Shown here: one piece after another, positions 50,095 to 58,115 of the stretch
Position numbering within the stretch: position 1 is the first letter of the stretch
Layout of the letters: each line of letters begins with the position of its first letter
DNA from: Fundidesulfovibrio soli
GTDB lineage: Bacteria; Desulfobacterota; Desulfovibrionia; Desulfovibrionales; Desulfovibrionaceae
Length of the DNA: 64,000 bases
Direction: 5' to 3'
NCBI RefSeq assembly: GCF_022808695.1
Contig: NZ_JAKZKW010000002.1
Span: forward strand, 62,001 to 126,000
The notes under the pieces: generated by a model
Seen by the model: the letters and a program-made list of their open reading frames with translations, nothing else
Told to the model about the DNA's origin: nothing
The model's database searches: none
Position numbers and translations under genes: made by a program

Positions 50095-50470
50095 TTTTCG
50101 GGCCGGAAGGGCGTTGCCGCAGGGCCCGTTGCCCAGTCTGGGAAGGCCTCGCGGGTGCTTTACGGCCCGGCCCGGCATATCCGCCCCGGGGGGACCCTTC
50201 GGGGCGGGCGCGGCCGGAAGCCTTGACGACGGGGAGCATGATCCTGGGGAATATCCGGCCTGAACGGATTGATTCCCGTTCCCGCCATGTCGCCGCCCCA
50301 TGCTGCTTTCTCAGGGGAGATGTCCCGCCAGCGCGGCCGGTTATCGCCGGGCCGGAAGCCCCCCTGCGCCCGCGCATGGGCGCAGTTGCTTTTTTTTGCA
50401 GGAGGGCTTAGGAAAACCTTCTTTTTATGCTGAAATGCGGCAATCCCGCTGCTAGATTAAGGAGCGCTCC
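50095..50470. other. 376 bp gap with an orphan terminator
   Basis: No open frame here looks like a gene. Two hairpins stand out: CCGCCCCG / CGGGGCGG (50181-50207) and a terminator with a U tract at 50365. The stretch before the terminator has no matching gene, so it may be the cupin gene's long 3' region or a small RNA. Confidence 0.5.
50365..50397 (+). terminator. Terminator between the cupin and PaaK-like genes
   Basis: TGCGCCC / GGGCGCA stem with a six-base loop, then GTTGC and eight Ts. It lies 270 bp past the cupin stop codon. Confidence 0.75.
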
Positions 50471-51736
50471 ATGACCCGCAAGGACCGGACCGAAGGCATT
50501 TACTCCCGCCGGGAGGTGCTGGATGAATCCGAACGTCGCCAATATTACCAGATCCAGCTCAAGGATCTGCTGAGCTACGCATACCGCTACTCCGAAGACG
50601 TCAAGAAGCGCTTCGACCGCGCCCAGTTCCAGGTGGGCAAGTTCAAGCAGCTCTCCGACCTCAAGCACATCCCCATCCTCAAGAAGAAGGAACTCATCTT
50701 CCTGCAGTCCATGGGGCCGCGCCTGGGCGGGCTTCTCACCAAGGACCTGGGCGACCTGCGCCGCGTGTTCCTCTCCCCCGGGCCCATCTTCGACCCCGAA
50801 GACCGCGAGGACGATTACTGGGGTTGGACCGAGGGCTTCTACGCCACGGGTTTCCGTTCCGGCGACGTGGTCCAGGTGTCCTTCAACTACCACCTGACCC
50901 CCGCGGGCCTGATGTTCGAGGAGCCGCTGCGCAACCTCGGCTGCGCCGTGATGCCCGCGGGCCCCGGCAACTCCGCCACCCAGCTGGAGATCATGCAGAA
51001 GCTGCGCGTCACCGGCTACGTCGGCACGCCCAGCTACCTGATGCACCTGGCCCAGAAGGGCGAGGAGTCGGGCATGAACCTCCGCAAGGACCTCTTCCTG
51101 GAAGTGGCCTTCGTCACGGGCGAGAAGTTCTCCGAGAAGATGCGCGCCAACCTGGAGAAGAAGTTCGACCTGATCATGCGCCAGGGCTACGGCACGGCGG
51201 ACGTGGGCTGCATCGGCTACGAGTGCTTCCAGAAGAACGGACTGCACATCGCCAACCGCGCCTTCGTGGAGATCTGCCACCCCGACACCGGCATCCCCCT
51301 GAAGGACGGCGAAGTGGGCGAGATCGTGGTCACGGCCTTCAACAAGACCTACCCCCTGATCCGCCTGGCCACCGGCGACCTCTCCTACATCGACCGCGCG
51401 CCGTGCTCCTGCGGGCGCACCTCGCCTCGCCTGGGCAACATCGTGGGCCGCGTGGACACCACCGCCCGCATCAAGGGCATGTTCGTGTACCCGCACCAGG
51501 TGGAGCAGGTCATCTCCCGCTTCGAGGAGATCAAGCGCTGGCAGATCGAGGTCACCAACCCCGGCGGCATCGACGAGATGACGCTGCTCATCGAGGCCAG
51601 CAACTTCAAGCGCGAAGACGAGCTGCTGCACATGTTCCGCGAGAAGATCAAGCTGCGCCCCGAACTCAAGGTGCTGGCGCCGGGCACGCTGCCCGCGCAG
51701 ATCCGGCCCATCGAGGACAAGCGCAAGTGGGATTAG
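50471..51736 (+). CDS. Phenylacetate-CoA ligase-like AMP-forming enzyme
   Basis: A 421-residue adenylate-forming enzyme of the PaaK/coenzyme F390 synthetase-like group. Recognisable features are the N-terminal helical stretch YYQIQLKDLLSYAYRYS, GTPSYLMHLAQKG, the adenylation motif RQGYGTADVGCIGYEC, GEIVVTAFNKTYPLIRLATGDLS and the hinge SCGRTSPRLGNIVGRVD. These enzymes activate acids as acyl-adenylates, usually to CoA thioesters. The substrate is unknown; many anaerobes carry several copies. It follows a strong AAGGAG site. It overlaps the ChaN-like gene by 10 bp. Confidence 0.87.
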   Translation: MTRKDRTEGIYSRREVLDESERRQYYQIQLKDLLSYAYRYSEDVKKRFDRAQFQVGKFKQLSDLKHIPILKKKELIFLQSMGPRLGGLLTKDLGDLRRVFLSPGPIFDPEDREDDYWGWTEGFYATGFRSGDVVQVSFNYHLTPAGLMFEEPLRNLGCAVMPAGPGNSATQLEIMQKLRVTGYVGTPSYLMHLAQKGEESGMNLRKDLFLEVAFVTGEKFSEKMRANLEKKFDLIMRQGYGTADVGCIGYECFQKNGLHIANRAFVEICHPDTGIPLKDGEVGEIVVTAFNKTYPLIRLATGDLSYIDRAPCSCGRTSPRLGNIVGRVDTTARIKGMFVYPHQVEQVISRFEEIKRWQIEVTNPGGIDEMTLLIEASNFKREDELLHMFREKIKLRPELKVLAPGTLPAQIRPIEDKRKWD

Positions 51737-52962
51737 CCCGAAACCTTACGCTGGCCGCCCTCTGGGCGGCCATGCTTTTTTCTCCCATGGGGTGCAAGCG
51801 CTACAGCGACCTCTCGCCTGAAAAGGCCGCCGCCGCTCCGGCCGCCTTCGAGCCGGGCCAGTTCCTCGACGCGCAGGGCGCGCCCCTGACCCCAGAGGAA
51901 CTGGCGGAGAAGGCCGCCGGGGCCGCGTACGTGCTCGTCGGCGAGAGCCACCCCTATCCTTGCGACCACCTGGCCCAGGCCCGGGTGCTCGAGGCCATGA
52001 GCCGGGCCGGAGCGCCGCCCGTGGTGGGCCTGGAGATGGTCAGCCTGGACCGTCAGGGCGTCCTGGACCGCTTCAACGCAGGCGAGTTCGGAGTGGACGA
52101 CCTGCCCGCCGCCCTGGACTGGGACAAGACCTGGGGGCACCCCTTCGAGGCCTACCGCCCCGTGTTCGAGGCGGCCAGGAATCTCGGCCTGCCGCTCTAC
52201 GCCCTGAACGCCCCGCGCGAGGTGGCCCGCAAGACGGGCAAGTTGGGACTCAAGGGCCTGAGCGCGGAGGAGCGGCAGGGCCTCCCGGAGAAGATCATAC
52301 CGGTCTCCGGCGCCCAGCGCGCCGAGCTGCGCGAGATTTTCGATTCCCACCCCTTCGGCAAGCCCAAGGAGGCCAAGGCCGCCTGGAAGAGCTTCCTGAC
52401 CGTGCAGGCCCTCTGGGACACCACAATGGCTTACAGGGCCGTTCAGGCCCGCCGCATCTGGGACAGGCCCGTGGCCATTCTGGCCGGGGGCGGGCACGTG
52501 GAGCGCGGCTGGGGCATCGCCTCCAGGCTGGCGGCCTACGATCCCAAGGGCGCGAGGCTCTTGATTATGCCCTGGCGCGGCAACGGCCAGCCCGACCCTG
52601 CCGAGGCCGGGTTCTTCGCCTTCTGCCCCGAGCCGCCCCGGCGCCCGCGCATCGGCGTGGCCCTGGAGACCGTCGAGGGAGGGCTCTCGGTCACGGCGGT
52701 GGACCAGGGCTCCAAGGCGGACGCCGCCGGGGTCCGCCCCGGCGACCTGCTGGTCAAGGCCCAGGGCGAGCAGCTGAGAACCGTCAAGGACCTTCACGCC
52801 GCGGCCTTGCGCGCCCTGGAGCAGGGCGGCACCCTGGTGCTTGAGATCGGGCGCGACGGCGGCAGCGTGGAGATCGACATCCCCCTCGTCCAGCCCCAGG
52901 ACCAGCCCCAGGACCAGCCCCAAGTCCAGCCCAAGGGCCGGGTGGACGCGCCGGGGTCCTGA
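51727..52962 (+). CDS. ChaN-family lipoprotein with C-terminal PDZ domain
   Basis: A 411-residue lipoprotein starting at GTG within the previous gene. The signal ends in the lipobox FSPMGC (Cys23). The first part is a ChaN-like (DUF399) domain (about residues 60-300): VLVGESHPYPCDHLAQARVL, VGLEMVSLDRQGVLDRF, AILAGGGHVERGWG. In Campylobacter, ChaN binds heme and helps iron uptake. A PDZ domain follows (about 315-390: VTAVDQGSKADAAGVRPGDLLV). The protein ends in a QPQDQPQDQPQVQPKG tail encoded by a 12 bp tandem repeat. It shares one base with the mutM start. It is probably attached to a periplasm-facing membrane; heme binding is inferred from the family. Confidence 0.82.
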   Translation: MGLARNLTLAALWAAMLFSPMGCKRYSDLSPEKAAAAPAAFEPGQFLDAQGAPLTPEELAEKAAGAAYVLVGESHPYPCDHLAQARVLEAMSRAGAPPVVGLEMVSLDRQGVLDRFNAGEFGVDDLPAALDWDKTWGHPFEAYRPVFEAARNLGLPLYALNAPREVARKTGKLGLKGLSAEERQGLPEKIIPVSGAQRAELREIFDSHPFGKPKEAKAAWKSFLTVQALWDTTMAYRAVQARRIWDRPVAILAGGGHVERGWGIASRLAAYDPKGARLLIMPWRGNGQPDPAEAGFFAFCPEPPRRPRIGVALETVEGGLSVTAVDQGSKADAAGVRPGDLLVKAQGEQLRTVKDLHAAALRALEQGGTLVLEIGRDGGSVEIDIPLVQPQDQPQDQPQVQPKGRVDAPGS

Positions 52963-53777
52963 TGCCCGAACTTCCCGAGGTCGAAACCATCGCCAGGGGG
53001 CTCGACCCCCTGCTGCGCGGCGCCGTGCTTGAGGGGCTCACCGTGCTGGACCGCCGGGCCTTTCCCGGCAACGGCAAGGCCTTCCTGCGCGAGTTGGCGG
53101 GCAGGCGCATCGAGGCGGTCTCCCGGCGGGGCAAGCTGTGCCTTCTCGAGATGGAGGGAGGAGGGCGCATCGCCTTCCATCTGCGCATGACCGGGCGGCT
53201 CTACGTGCCCGAACCGGGGGCGCCGCACGAGCGGCACCTGCGGCTGATCCTGCATCTGGCGGACGGGCGCGGCCTGCATTTCTCCGACACGCGGCGCTTC
53301 GGCTCCTGCCACGGGTTCGGGCCTGGCGGCATCGAGAAGTGGGACTTCTACGCCTCCCTGGGCCCCGAGCCCCTGACCCTCGCGGACGAGGGATTCGACG
53401 CGGCCCTGGGCCAGCGCAGGGGCAACATCAAGGCCCTCCTGCTGGACCAGCGCGTGCTGGCGGGCATCGGCAACATCTACGCTGACGAGGCCCTGTTCCT
53501 GGCGGGGATCAGGCCCCAGGCCCGCGCGGACCTGCTGGAGGCCCCCAGGCGCAAGGCCCTGCTGGCCGCCCTCAAGGACGTCCTTTCCAGGGCTATCGCG
53601 GCAGGAGGCAGCACCATCAGGGATTACCGCACCGCCCACGGCGTGGAAGGCGCATTCCAGTGGGATTTCAAGGTGTACGGACGCGCCGGGCAGCCCTGCG
53701 CCGTCTGCGGGGCCACTCTCATGGGCGGCCGCGTGGCCGGGCGATCCACCACGTTCTGCCCCGTCTGCCAGCGCTGA
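52962..53777 (+). CDS. mutM: Formamidopyrimidine-DNA glycosylase MutM
   Basis: A 271-residue Fpg/MutM that removes oxidised purines such as 8-oxoguanine. The catalytic N-terminus after Met removal is PELPEVETI (Pro1 nucleophile, Glu2). Other motifs are FHLRMTGRLY, the H2TH region RRGNIKALLLDQRVLAGIGNIYADEALFLAGI, AHGVEGAFQ and a C-terminal zinc finger CAVCGATLMGGR ... TTFCPVCQR. Length is standard. TGATG overlap with the ChaN-like gene (one shared base) couples translation. Confidence 0.96.
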   Translation: MPELPEVETIARGLDPLLRGAVLEGLTVLDRRAFPGNGKAFLRELAGRRIEAVSRRGKLCLLEMEGGGRIAFHLRMTGRLYVPEPGAPHERHLRLILHLADGRGLHFSDTRRFGSCHGFGPGGIEKWDFYASLGPEPLTLADEGFDAALGQRRGNIKALLLDQRVLAGIGNIYADEALFLAGIRPQARADLLEAPRRKALLAALKDVLSRAIAAGGSTIRDYRTAHGVEGAFQWDFKVYGRAGQPCAVCGATLMGGRVAGRSTTFCPVCQR

Positions 53778-53905
53778 AAGCTGGTTACATGAATTATTCT
53801 TCACGATTGGATTCCGCGGGGATGCTTGCCCAGGTGTGCCTAAGGCGCTAGTGTCCGGCCTGCGGCACGGAGCCGCGGCAACCGACTTGGACAGCGGACG
53901 TACCA

Positions 53906-54823
53906 ATGCGCCGAATCTACAGCATATTAAGCATAATCATCATCTTGGTCCTGGCCTGCGGCATCCCCGGAGTCTCGGCTAAAAACGACCCGAGCAATGC
54001 CGCAGGGAAACCCGGCGGCAAGACCTCCAAATCCGAGGCCAAACCGGGCGACAAAACCTCCTCGAAGGACCCGAAGGCCAGCGGCAAGCCCGCCCCCAAG
54101 GACGCCAAGGCCGGAGGCAAACCCGCCTCCAAGGATGCCAAGGCCGCCCCGAAGGATGCCAAATCCTCAGGGGCCAAGAGCTCCAAGGGGCATGACGCCG
54201 GCAAGTCGAAGTCCGGCAAGTCCAAGAAAGAGGCCAAACGGCACAAGCATCCTGCGGTGGTGCAGTCCAACGCCGAGGCCGTGCGCAACGCCGAGGAGGC
54301 CTTGCGCACCACCGAGGGGAAGCCCCCTGCGGCCGCCTCTTCCGCGCAGCAACAGCAGCAGGTCTCGTCCCCCGCTCAGGACGCCTACGAGAAAGGGATG
54401 GAGCTGGGCCGCCAGAACAACTACGCCCAGGCGGTGGACAAGTTCGACTCCGCGATCAAGCTCGACCCCAAGAACGCCAGCTACTATGCAGGGCGCGGGC
54501 ATGCCAACTTCATGCTCAACAAGCTGGACAAGGCCCTGGACGACTACAACAAGTGCATCGCCATCAATTCACAGGACACGCTGGCGATGATGATGCGCGG
54601 CCACACCTATTACAAAATGGGCTCCTTTTCCAAGGCCATCGACGAATACGACAGGGCGATCAAGCAGGGCTACACCGACGCCGAGGTATACAAGGGGCGC
54701 GGGGCTGCTTATCTGAAACTCAACCAGCCGACCAAAATGTGCCCGGATCTCAAGACGGCCTGCGAAAAGGGCGACTGCGAGATGTGGGAGAACGCCAAAA
54801 GAAGCGGCGTCTGTTCGGAATAG
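53906..54823 (+). CDS. Secreted TPR protein with Lys/Pro-rich repeats
   Basis: A 305-residue exported protein with a signal peptide (to about residue 25, GVSA; a lipobox at LVLAC is also possible). Residues 28-110 are low-complexity Lys/Pro/Ala/Asp repeats (units like GKPAPKDAKA). Residues about 150-290 are three to four tetratricopeptide repeats (AYEKGMELGRQNNYAQAVDKFDSAIKLDPKNASYY and two following units, of which the second has IAINSQ). TPRs mediate protein contacts; the basic linker may bind cell-wall or nucleic acid polymers. The role is unknown. A terminator follows. Confidence 0.82.
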   Translation: MRRIYSILSIIIILVLACGIPGVSAKNDPSNAAGKPGGKTSKSEAKPGDKTSSKDPKASGKPAPKDAKAGGKPASKDAKAAPKDAKSSGAKSSKGHDAGKSKSGKSKKEAKRHKHPAVVQSNAEAVRNAEEALRTTEGKPPAAASSAQQQQQVSSPAQDAYEKGMELGRQNNYAQAVDKFDSAIKLDPKNASYYAGRGHANFMLNKLDKALDDYNKCIAINSQDTLAMMMRGHTYYKMGSFSKAIDEYDRAIKQGYTDAEVYKGRGAAYLKLNQPTKMCPDLKTACEKGDCEMWENAKRSGVCSE

Positions 54824-54852
54824 CTTGCCAGCAAAACGGCTTTGACGGTTCA

Positions 54853-54879
54853 GGCGCGGGCTGTTCTCGCGCCTTTTTT
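54853..54879 (+). terminator. Terminator after the TPR gene
   Basis: GGCGCG / CGCGCC stem with a nine-base loop, followed by six Ts. Confidence 0.78.
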
Positions 54880-54956
54880 CTTCTCCGGCGTGGGCCGGGG
54901 GCGCTGTGGGGCTGGACCCGAAAGGGGCGGCCACCGCGGCCGGGAAGGGTAACAAC

Positions 54957-55106
54957 GTGAGTATGTACGTATTTTGGGGTGTGGTCATCCTGCTCTGCTT
55001 CTATCTGGGGGCCAGGCTGACTTTTCAGACACGCGAGAAAAAGAAGAACATGCTTGGCATCAACTTCGAGAAGGCCAAACAGCGGGAGGCCAAGAAGCGG
55101 GCCTGA
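54957..55106 (+). CDS. Small single-pass membrane protein, unknown function
   Basis: A 49-residue protein (GTG 54957; ATG 54963 is two codons on). It has one hydrophobic segment (YVFWGVVILLCFYLGARL) and a strongly basic C-terminal tail (TREKKKN ... KQREAKKRA), likely facing the cytoplasm. It lies between two terminators, so it is a single-gene unit. Codon use is normal for the region. I do not recognise it; it could equally be a chance frame, but a gene with matching terminator spacing is more likely. Confidence 0.55.
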   Translation: MSMYVFWGVVILLCFYLGARLTFQTREKKKNMLGINFEKAKQREAKKRA

Positions 55107-55157
55107 TCCGCTCCTTCGCCCATCATCGGGCCCTCCCCTGCTGCCGAAGATGACCAC

Positions 55158-55190
55158 GCGGCGGCCCGTACGGGCCGCCGCTTTTTTATT
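55158..55190 (+). terminator. Terminator after the small membrane protein gene
   Basis: GCGGCGGCCC / GGGCCGCCGC perfect stem around a four-base loop, followed by TTTTTTATT. Confidence 0.92.
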
Positions 55191-55301
55191 CATTCGCGCC
55201 AATGGTGCGGCGTCCGGGCCAACGCGATATTGACCCATCCGGCGACGTGGGCTAGGCGAGGCGGGATACGCAACACCCAACCCCCCGGAGTGACAGCAGC
55301 A

Positions 55302-55922
55302 ATGACCGGCGCCTTCGCGAATACTGCGGATATCGTCCTGGCCTCGGCCTCACCCAGACGCAGGGAGCTGCTGGCCTCCACGGGCGTTGCCTTCGACGTG
55401 GTCGTCTCCGCCGTTGAGGAGCCCGCGCCTGAGGAGGGGGAGACCCCCGGCGGCTACGCCCTGCGCCTGGCCTGCCTCAAGGCCCGCGACGTGGCCCGGA
55501 TTCGCCCCGGGGCCTTCGTGCTGGGCGCGGACACCGTGGTGGCCGTGGGGGAGCACATCCTGGGCAAGCCAGTGGACGAGGCCGACGCCGCGCGCATGAT
55601 CGGCCTGCTGGCCGGGCGCGAACATACCGTGGTCACGGCCTGCTGCCTGCTGGGGCCGGGCGGCGAGGCCGTCTGGGCCGAGCCAGTGAGCACCCGGGTG
55701 CGCTTCGGCCCGCTCACCCCCCAGACCATCGCCTCCTACGCGGCCACGGGGGAATCCCTGGACAAGGCCGGAGGCTATGCTATCCAGGGGCTGGGAGGGT
55801 TCATGATCGAGTCCATCACCGGGTCCTACTCGAACGTGGTGGGCCTGCCTCTGTCGGAAACGGTGCACGCCCTGGCCCTGGCCGGGGCCATCTGTCCGCG
55901 CCGGACCTGCGGGCAGGAGTGA
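55302..55922 (+). CDS. maf: Maf/YhdE-type nucleotide pyrophosphatase
   Basis: A 206-residue Maf family protein. These are house-cleaning nucleotide pyrophosphatases acting on dTTP, UTP or modified nucleotides. The P-loop-like start IVLASASPRRRELLASTG, LGADTVVAVGEHILGKP and DKAGGYAIQGLGGFMIESITGSYSNVVGLPL are all typical. ATG 55302 is preferred over an earlier ATG at 55230, since the conserved core begins soon after. It is probably co-transcribed with the two membrane-protein genes behind it, the first starting 10 bp later. Confidence 0.92.
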   Translation: MTGAFANTADIVLASASPRRRELLASTGVAFDVVVSAVEEPAPEEGETPGGYALRLACLKARDVARIRPGAFVLGADTVVAVGEHILGKPVDEADAARMIGLLAGREHTVVTACCLLGPGGEAVWAEPVSTRVRFGPLTPQTIASYAATGESLDKAGGYAIQGLGGFMIESITGSYSNVVGLPLSETVHALALAGAICPRRTCGQE

Positions 55923-55932
55923 TCCACGCCGC

Positions 55933-57246
55933 ATGAGCGCCGACCTGTCTTCCGCCTCCCGCCTGTCGCCCCCTGAAGGGCTCCTCGGCCTGGTGCAGGC
56001 GCTGGCCTTCAACGCCTGCCTGATCGCCGCTCTGGCCAGCGTGGCGCTCTCCGTCTACGGCAAGGACCGCTTCTGGCCCCCCCTCAAGGGCGACGGCGTA
56101 GGCTATTACGCCTACCTGCCCTCGCTGCTGCTGGACCACGACCCGGCCATGCGGGCCTTCACGGCCAAGCTGGACCCCTCCCGGCTGGAGGATTTCGGGC
56201 TGAGGCCCAATCCCGCGGGAAACGGCCACTACACCAAGTATCCCCTGGGCACGGCCCTGCTGATGCTGCCCGGCTTCATGGCCGCGACCCTGCTGGCTTG
56301 GCTGGGCGGACGCCCCCTGGACGGCCTGAGCGCCCCCTACATGCACATGCTCGTCTGGTCCGCAGCCCTCTACGCCTGGGCGGGAATGAATTTGCTCTTC
56401 GCGGCGCTGCGGCGGCGCAACGGCCCCCTGGCGGCCTTCGCCGCCTGCCTGGCCTGCCTGCTGGGCACCGGCTTCCTGTTCTATGCCGCCTATTTCGTGA
56501 GCATGTCCCACGTTTATTCGTTCTTCCTGGTGGCGCTGCTGCTCTGGCTGCTCACCTTCAAGGGCGCTGAGGCGCTGCCCGCCATGGCCCTGACCCTGGG
56601 GCTCGTGGCCGTGACCAGGCCCACCAACGTCACGGTGGCCATCCTGCTTGCGCCCATGCTCTGGGGCCAGTTCGGCCAGCTGCTGCGGCGTCCCGGCAGG
56701 CTGGCGCTGTCCGCCATCCTGTTCGCGGCCCCGGTCATCCTGCAGATGGCCTACTGGAAGCTGGCCTGCGGCTCCTTCCTGTTCTACGCCTACAGCCACG
56801 AGACCTTCAATTTCCTGCGCCCCCACCTGGCGGAAGTGCTCTGGGGCCTGCACCGGGGCCTGTTCGTGTTCAGCCCGGTGCTGCTCTTCGCCCTGCTCGG
56901 GCACCTGCTCGGCCTCAAGCGCGACGCATTTTTCAGCGCCTGCTGTCTGGCCCTGTTCGCGTGCAACGCCTGGGTCATCGCCTCCTGGCATGACTGGACC
57001 TACGGCTACGCCTTCGGCATGCGCCCGTTCGTGGATTTTCTGCCCGTGTTCGCACTGGGCATCGCCGCCTTCGTGCAGGCCATGGCAGCCACCCAGTGGC
57101 TCTACCTGAGCTTCTTCATCATGCTGGCCATGTGCTACTACACCATGTCCCTGATGATCGTGGGCATCTACGACATCCTGAACCTGCACGGCTTCACCCT
57201 GATCGACTTCCTGCTCAGCTTCATCCAGGTCTGGTACTGGCGCTGA
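55933..57246 (+). CDS. Polytopic membrane protein, possible GT-C glycosyltransferase
   Basis: A 437-residue integral membrane protein with about 10 hydrophobic segments. A first-loop acidic/aromatic motif (GDGVGYYAYLPSLLLDHDP) resembles the DxxY/F motif of GT-C fold glycosyltransferases. HYTKYPLGTALLMLPGF and WHDWTYGYAFGMRPFVDFLPVF recall lipid-sugar transferases and related dolichyl-mannosyltransferase-like proteins. No specific family was recognised and substrate is unknown. It starts 10 bp after maf and ends 22 bp before pgpA. Confidence 0.72.
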   Translation: MSADLSSASRLSPPEGLLGLVQALAFNACLIAALASVALSVYGKDRFWPPLKGDGVGYYAYLPSLLLDHDPAMRAFTAKLDPSRLEDFGLRPNPAGNGHYTKYPLGTALLMLPGFMAATLLAWLGGRPLDGLSAPYMHMLVWSAALYAWAGMNLLFAALRRRNGPLAAFAACLACLLGTGFLFYAAYFVSMSHVYSFFLVALLLWLLTFKGAEALPAMALTLGLVAVTRPTNVTVAILLAPMLWGQFGQLLRRPGRLALSAILFAAPVILQMAYWKLACGSFLFYAYSHETFNFLRPHLAEVLWGLHRGLFVFSPVLLFALLGHLLGLKRDAFFSACCLALFACNAWVIASWHDWTYGYAFGMRPFVDFLPVFALGIAAFVQAMAATQWLYLSFFIMLAMCYYTMSLMIVGIYDILNLHGFTLIDFLLSFIQVWYWR

Positions 57247-57268
57247 CCCGCCCCGAGGAGAGAACCGC

Positions 57269-57733
57269 ATGAGCTTCACCGACCGCACCGCCGTCGCCTT
57301 CGCCTCCCTCGGGCCGCTGGGCCGCATGCCCGCCTCCGGCACCGTCGGCTCCCTCGCGGCCATGCTCGCCGCGCCCTGGCTGTTCCTGGACGCGTCATTC
57401 ACGGCCCGGCTGTGCATCCTGGCGCTCGTGTTCCTGGGGGGAGGGCTGGCCTGCGACGTGGCCGAGCGCGTCACCTGCCGCAAGGACCCCGGCATCTGCA
57501 TCATTGACGAGGTGCTCGGGCAGTGGCTGGCCTACCTGTGCTTCCCGGCCCTGAGCGTGCGTCAGCTGGTGCTGGGCTTCGTGCTGTTCCGCATCTTCGA
57601 CATCGCCAAGCCCTGGCCGGTGCGCGCCTCGGAAAACTGGCTGCCCGGAGGCTTCGGAGTGATGCTGGACGACGTTCTGGCCGGTGTTTACGCCGGATTG
57701 TGCCTGGCCATCCTGCTCTGGATGGGGGCCTGA
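57269..57733 (+). CDS. pgpA: Phosphatidylglycerophosphatase A
   Basis: A 154-residue membrane phosphatase making phosphatidylglycerol from its phosphate form. The PgpA motifs are present: GRMPASGTVGSLAA, DPGICIIDEVLGQWLAYL, FRIFDIAKPWPVRASENWLPGG and GVMLDDVLAGVYAGL. Three to four membrane helices are predicted. Length is typical of the family. It is the last gene of the maf unit. Confidence 0.95.
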   Translation: MSFTDRTAVAFASLGPLGRMPASGTVGSLAAMLAAPWLFLDASFTARLCILALVFLGGGLACDVAERVTCRKDPGICIIDEVLGQWLAYLCFPALSVRQLVLGFVLFRIFDIAKPWPVRASENWLPGGFGVMLDDVLAGVYAGLCLAILLWMGA

Positions 57734-58115
57734 GCACCGCGTGAACAGATTGTAACAGTTTTTTTTCCCTCCCCGGCCGGGTGCCCGGCCGGGGCGGGAG
57801 CGCCGCCTCCCCCGTGGAGGGCTTCCGCAGTTTCATCAACGATAATAGCTTATTGCCTGCCACACGCGGCCTCGATTCGCAGGCCTGTCCCCCACCTTCC
57901 GCGAGTCAATGTGACCCATTTCAAAAATGTAGGACTTACCCTTTTGTCGTCCCTGTGTCCTTATGACTCTTATGCCATAAGTGGCATAAATTGACAGAAT
58001 AATTCATCTTTATAAAGCTGCGCCACCAGATGAGCTGTTCCTTCTTCCCCGTTGCGGAACCAGGAGCAGTCACGGTTCCTCAACGCGACACACCATAAAA
58101 CCGGAGGGAAGCCGC
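57734..58115. other. 382 bp regulatory gap before aor
   Basis: No gene is visible. It begins with a T8 run followed by a GC-rich perfect inverted repeat (CCCCGGCCGGG / CCCGGCCGGGG, 57775-57798) in an order that does not fit a plus-strand terminator. It ends with an AT-rich promoter region holding the palindrome described separately. Confidence 0.6.
57970..57989. promoter_or_regulatory. Palindromic operator candidate upstream of aor
   Basis: TTATGCCA-TAAG-TGGCATAA is a perfect 8 bp inverted repeat with a four-base centre. It directly precedes TTGACA (57991) and TATAAA (58011), which are spaced 14 bp apart, short for a constitutive promoter. The arrangement suggests control of the tungsten enzyme aor, perhaps by a tungstate- or molybdate-responsive factor. 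Confidence 0.55.

Noticed and set aside
57762-57798. T8 run with the GC-rich inverted repeat as a terminator after pgpA.
   Set aside because: The T run precedes the hairpin on the plus strand and becomes an A run on the minus strand, so neither strand has the hairpin-then-U order.
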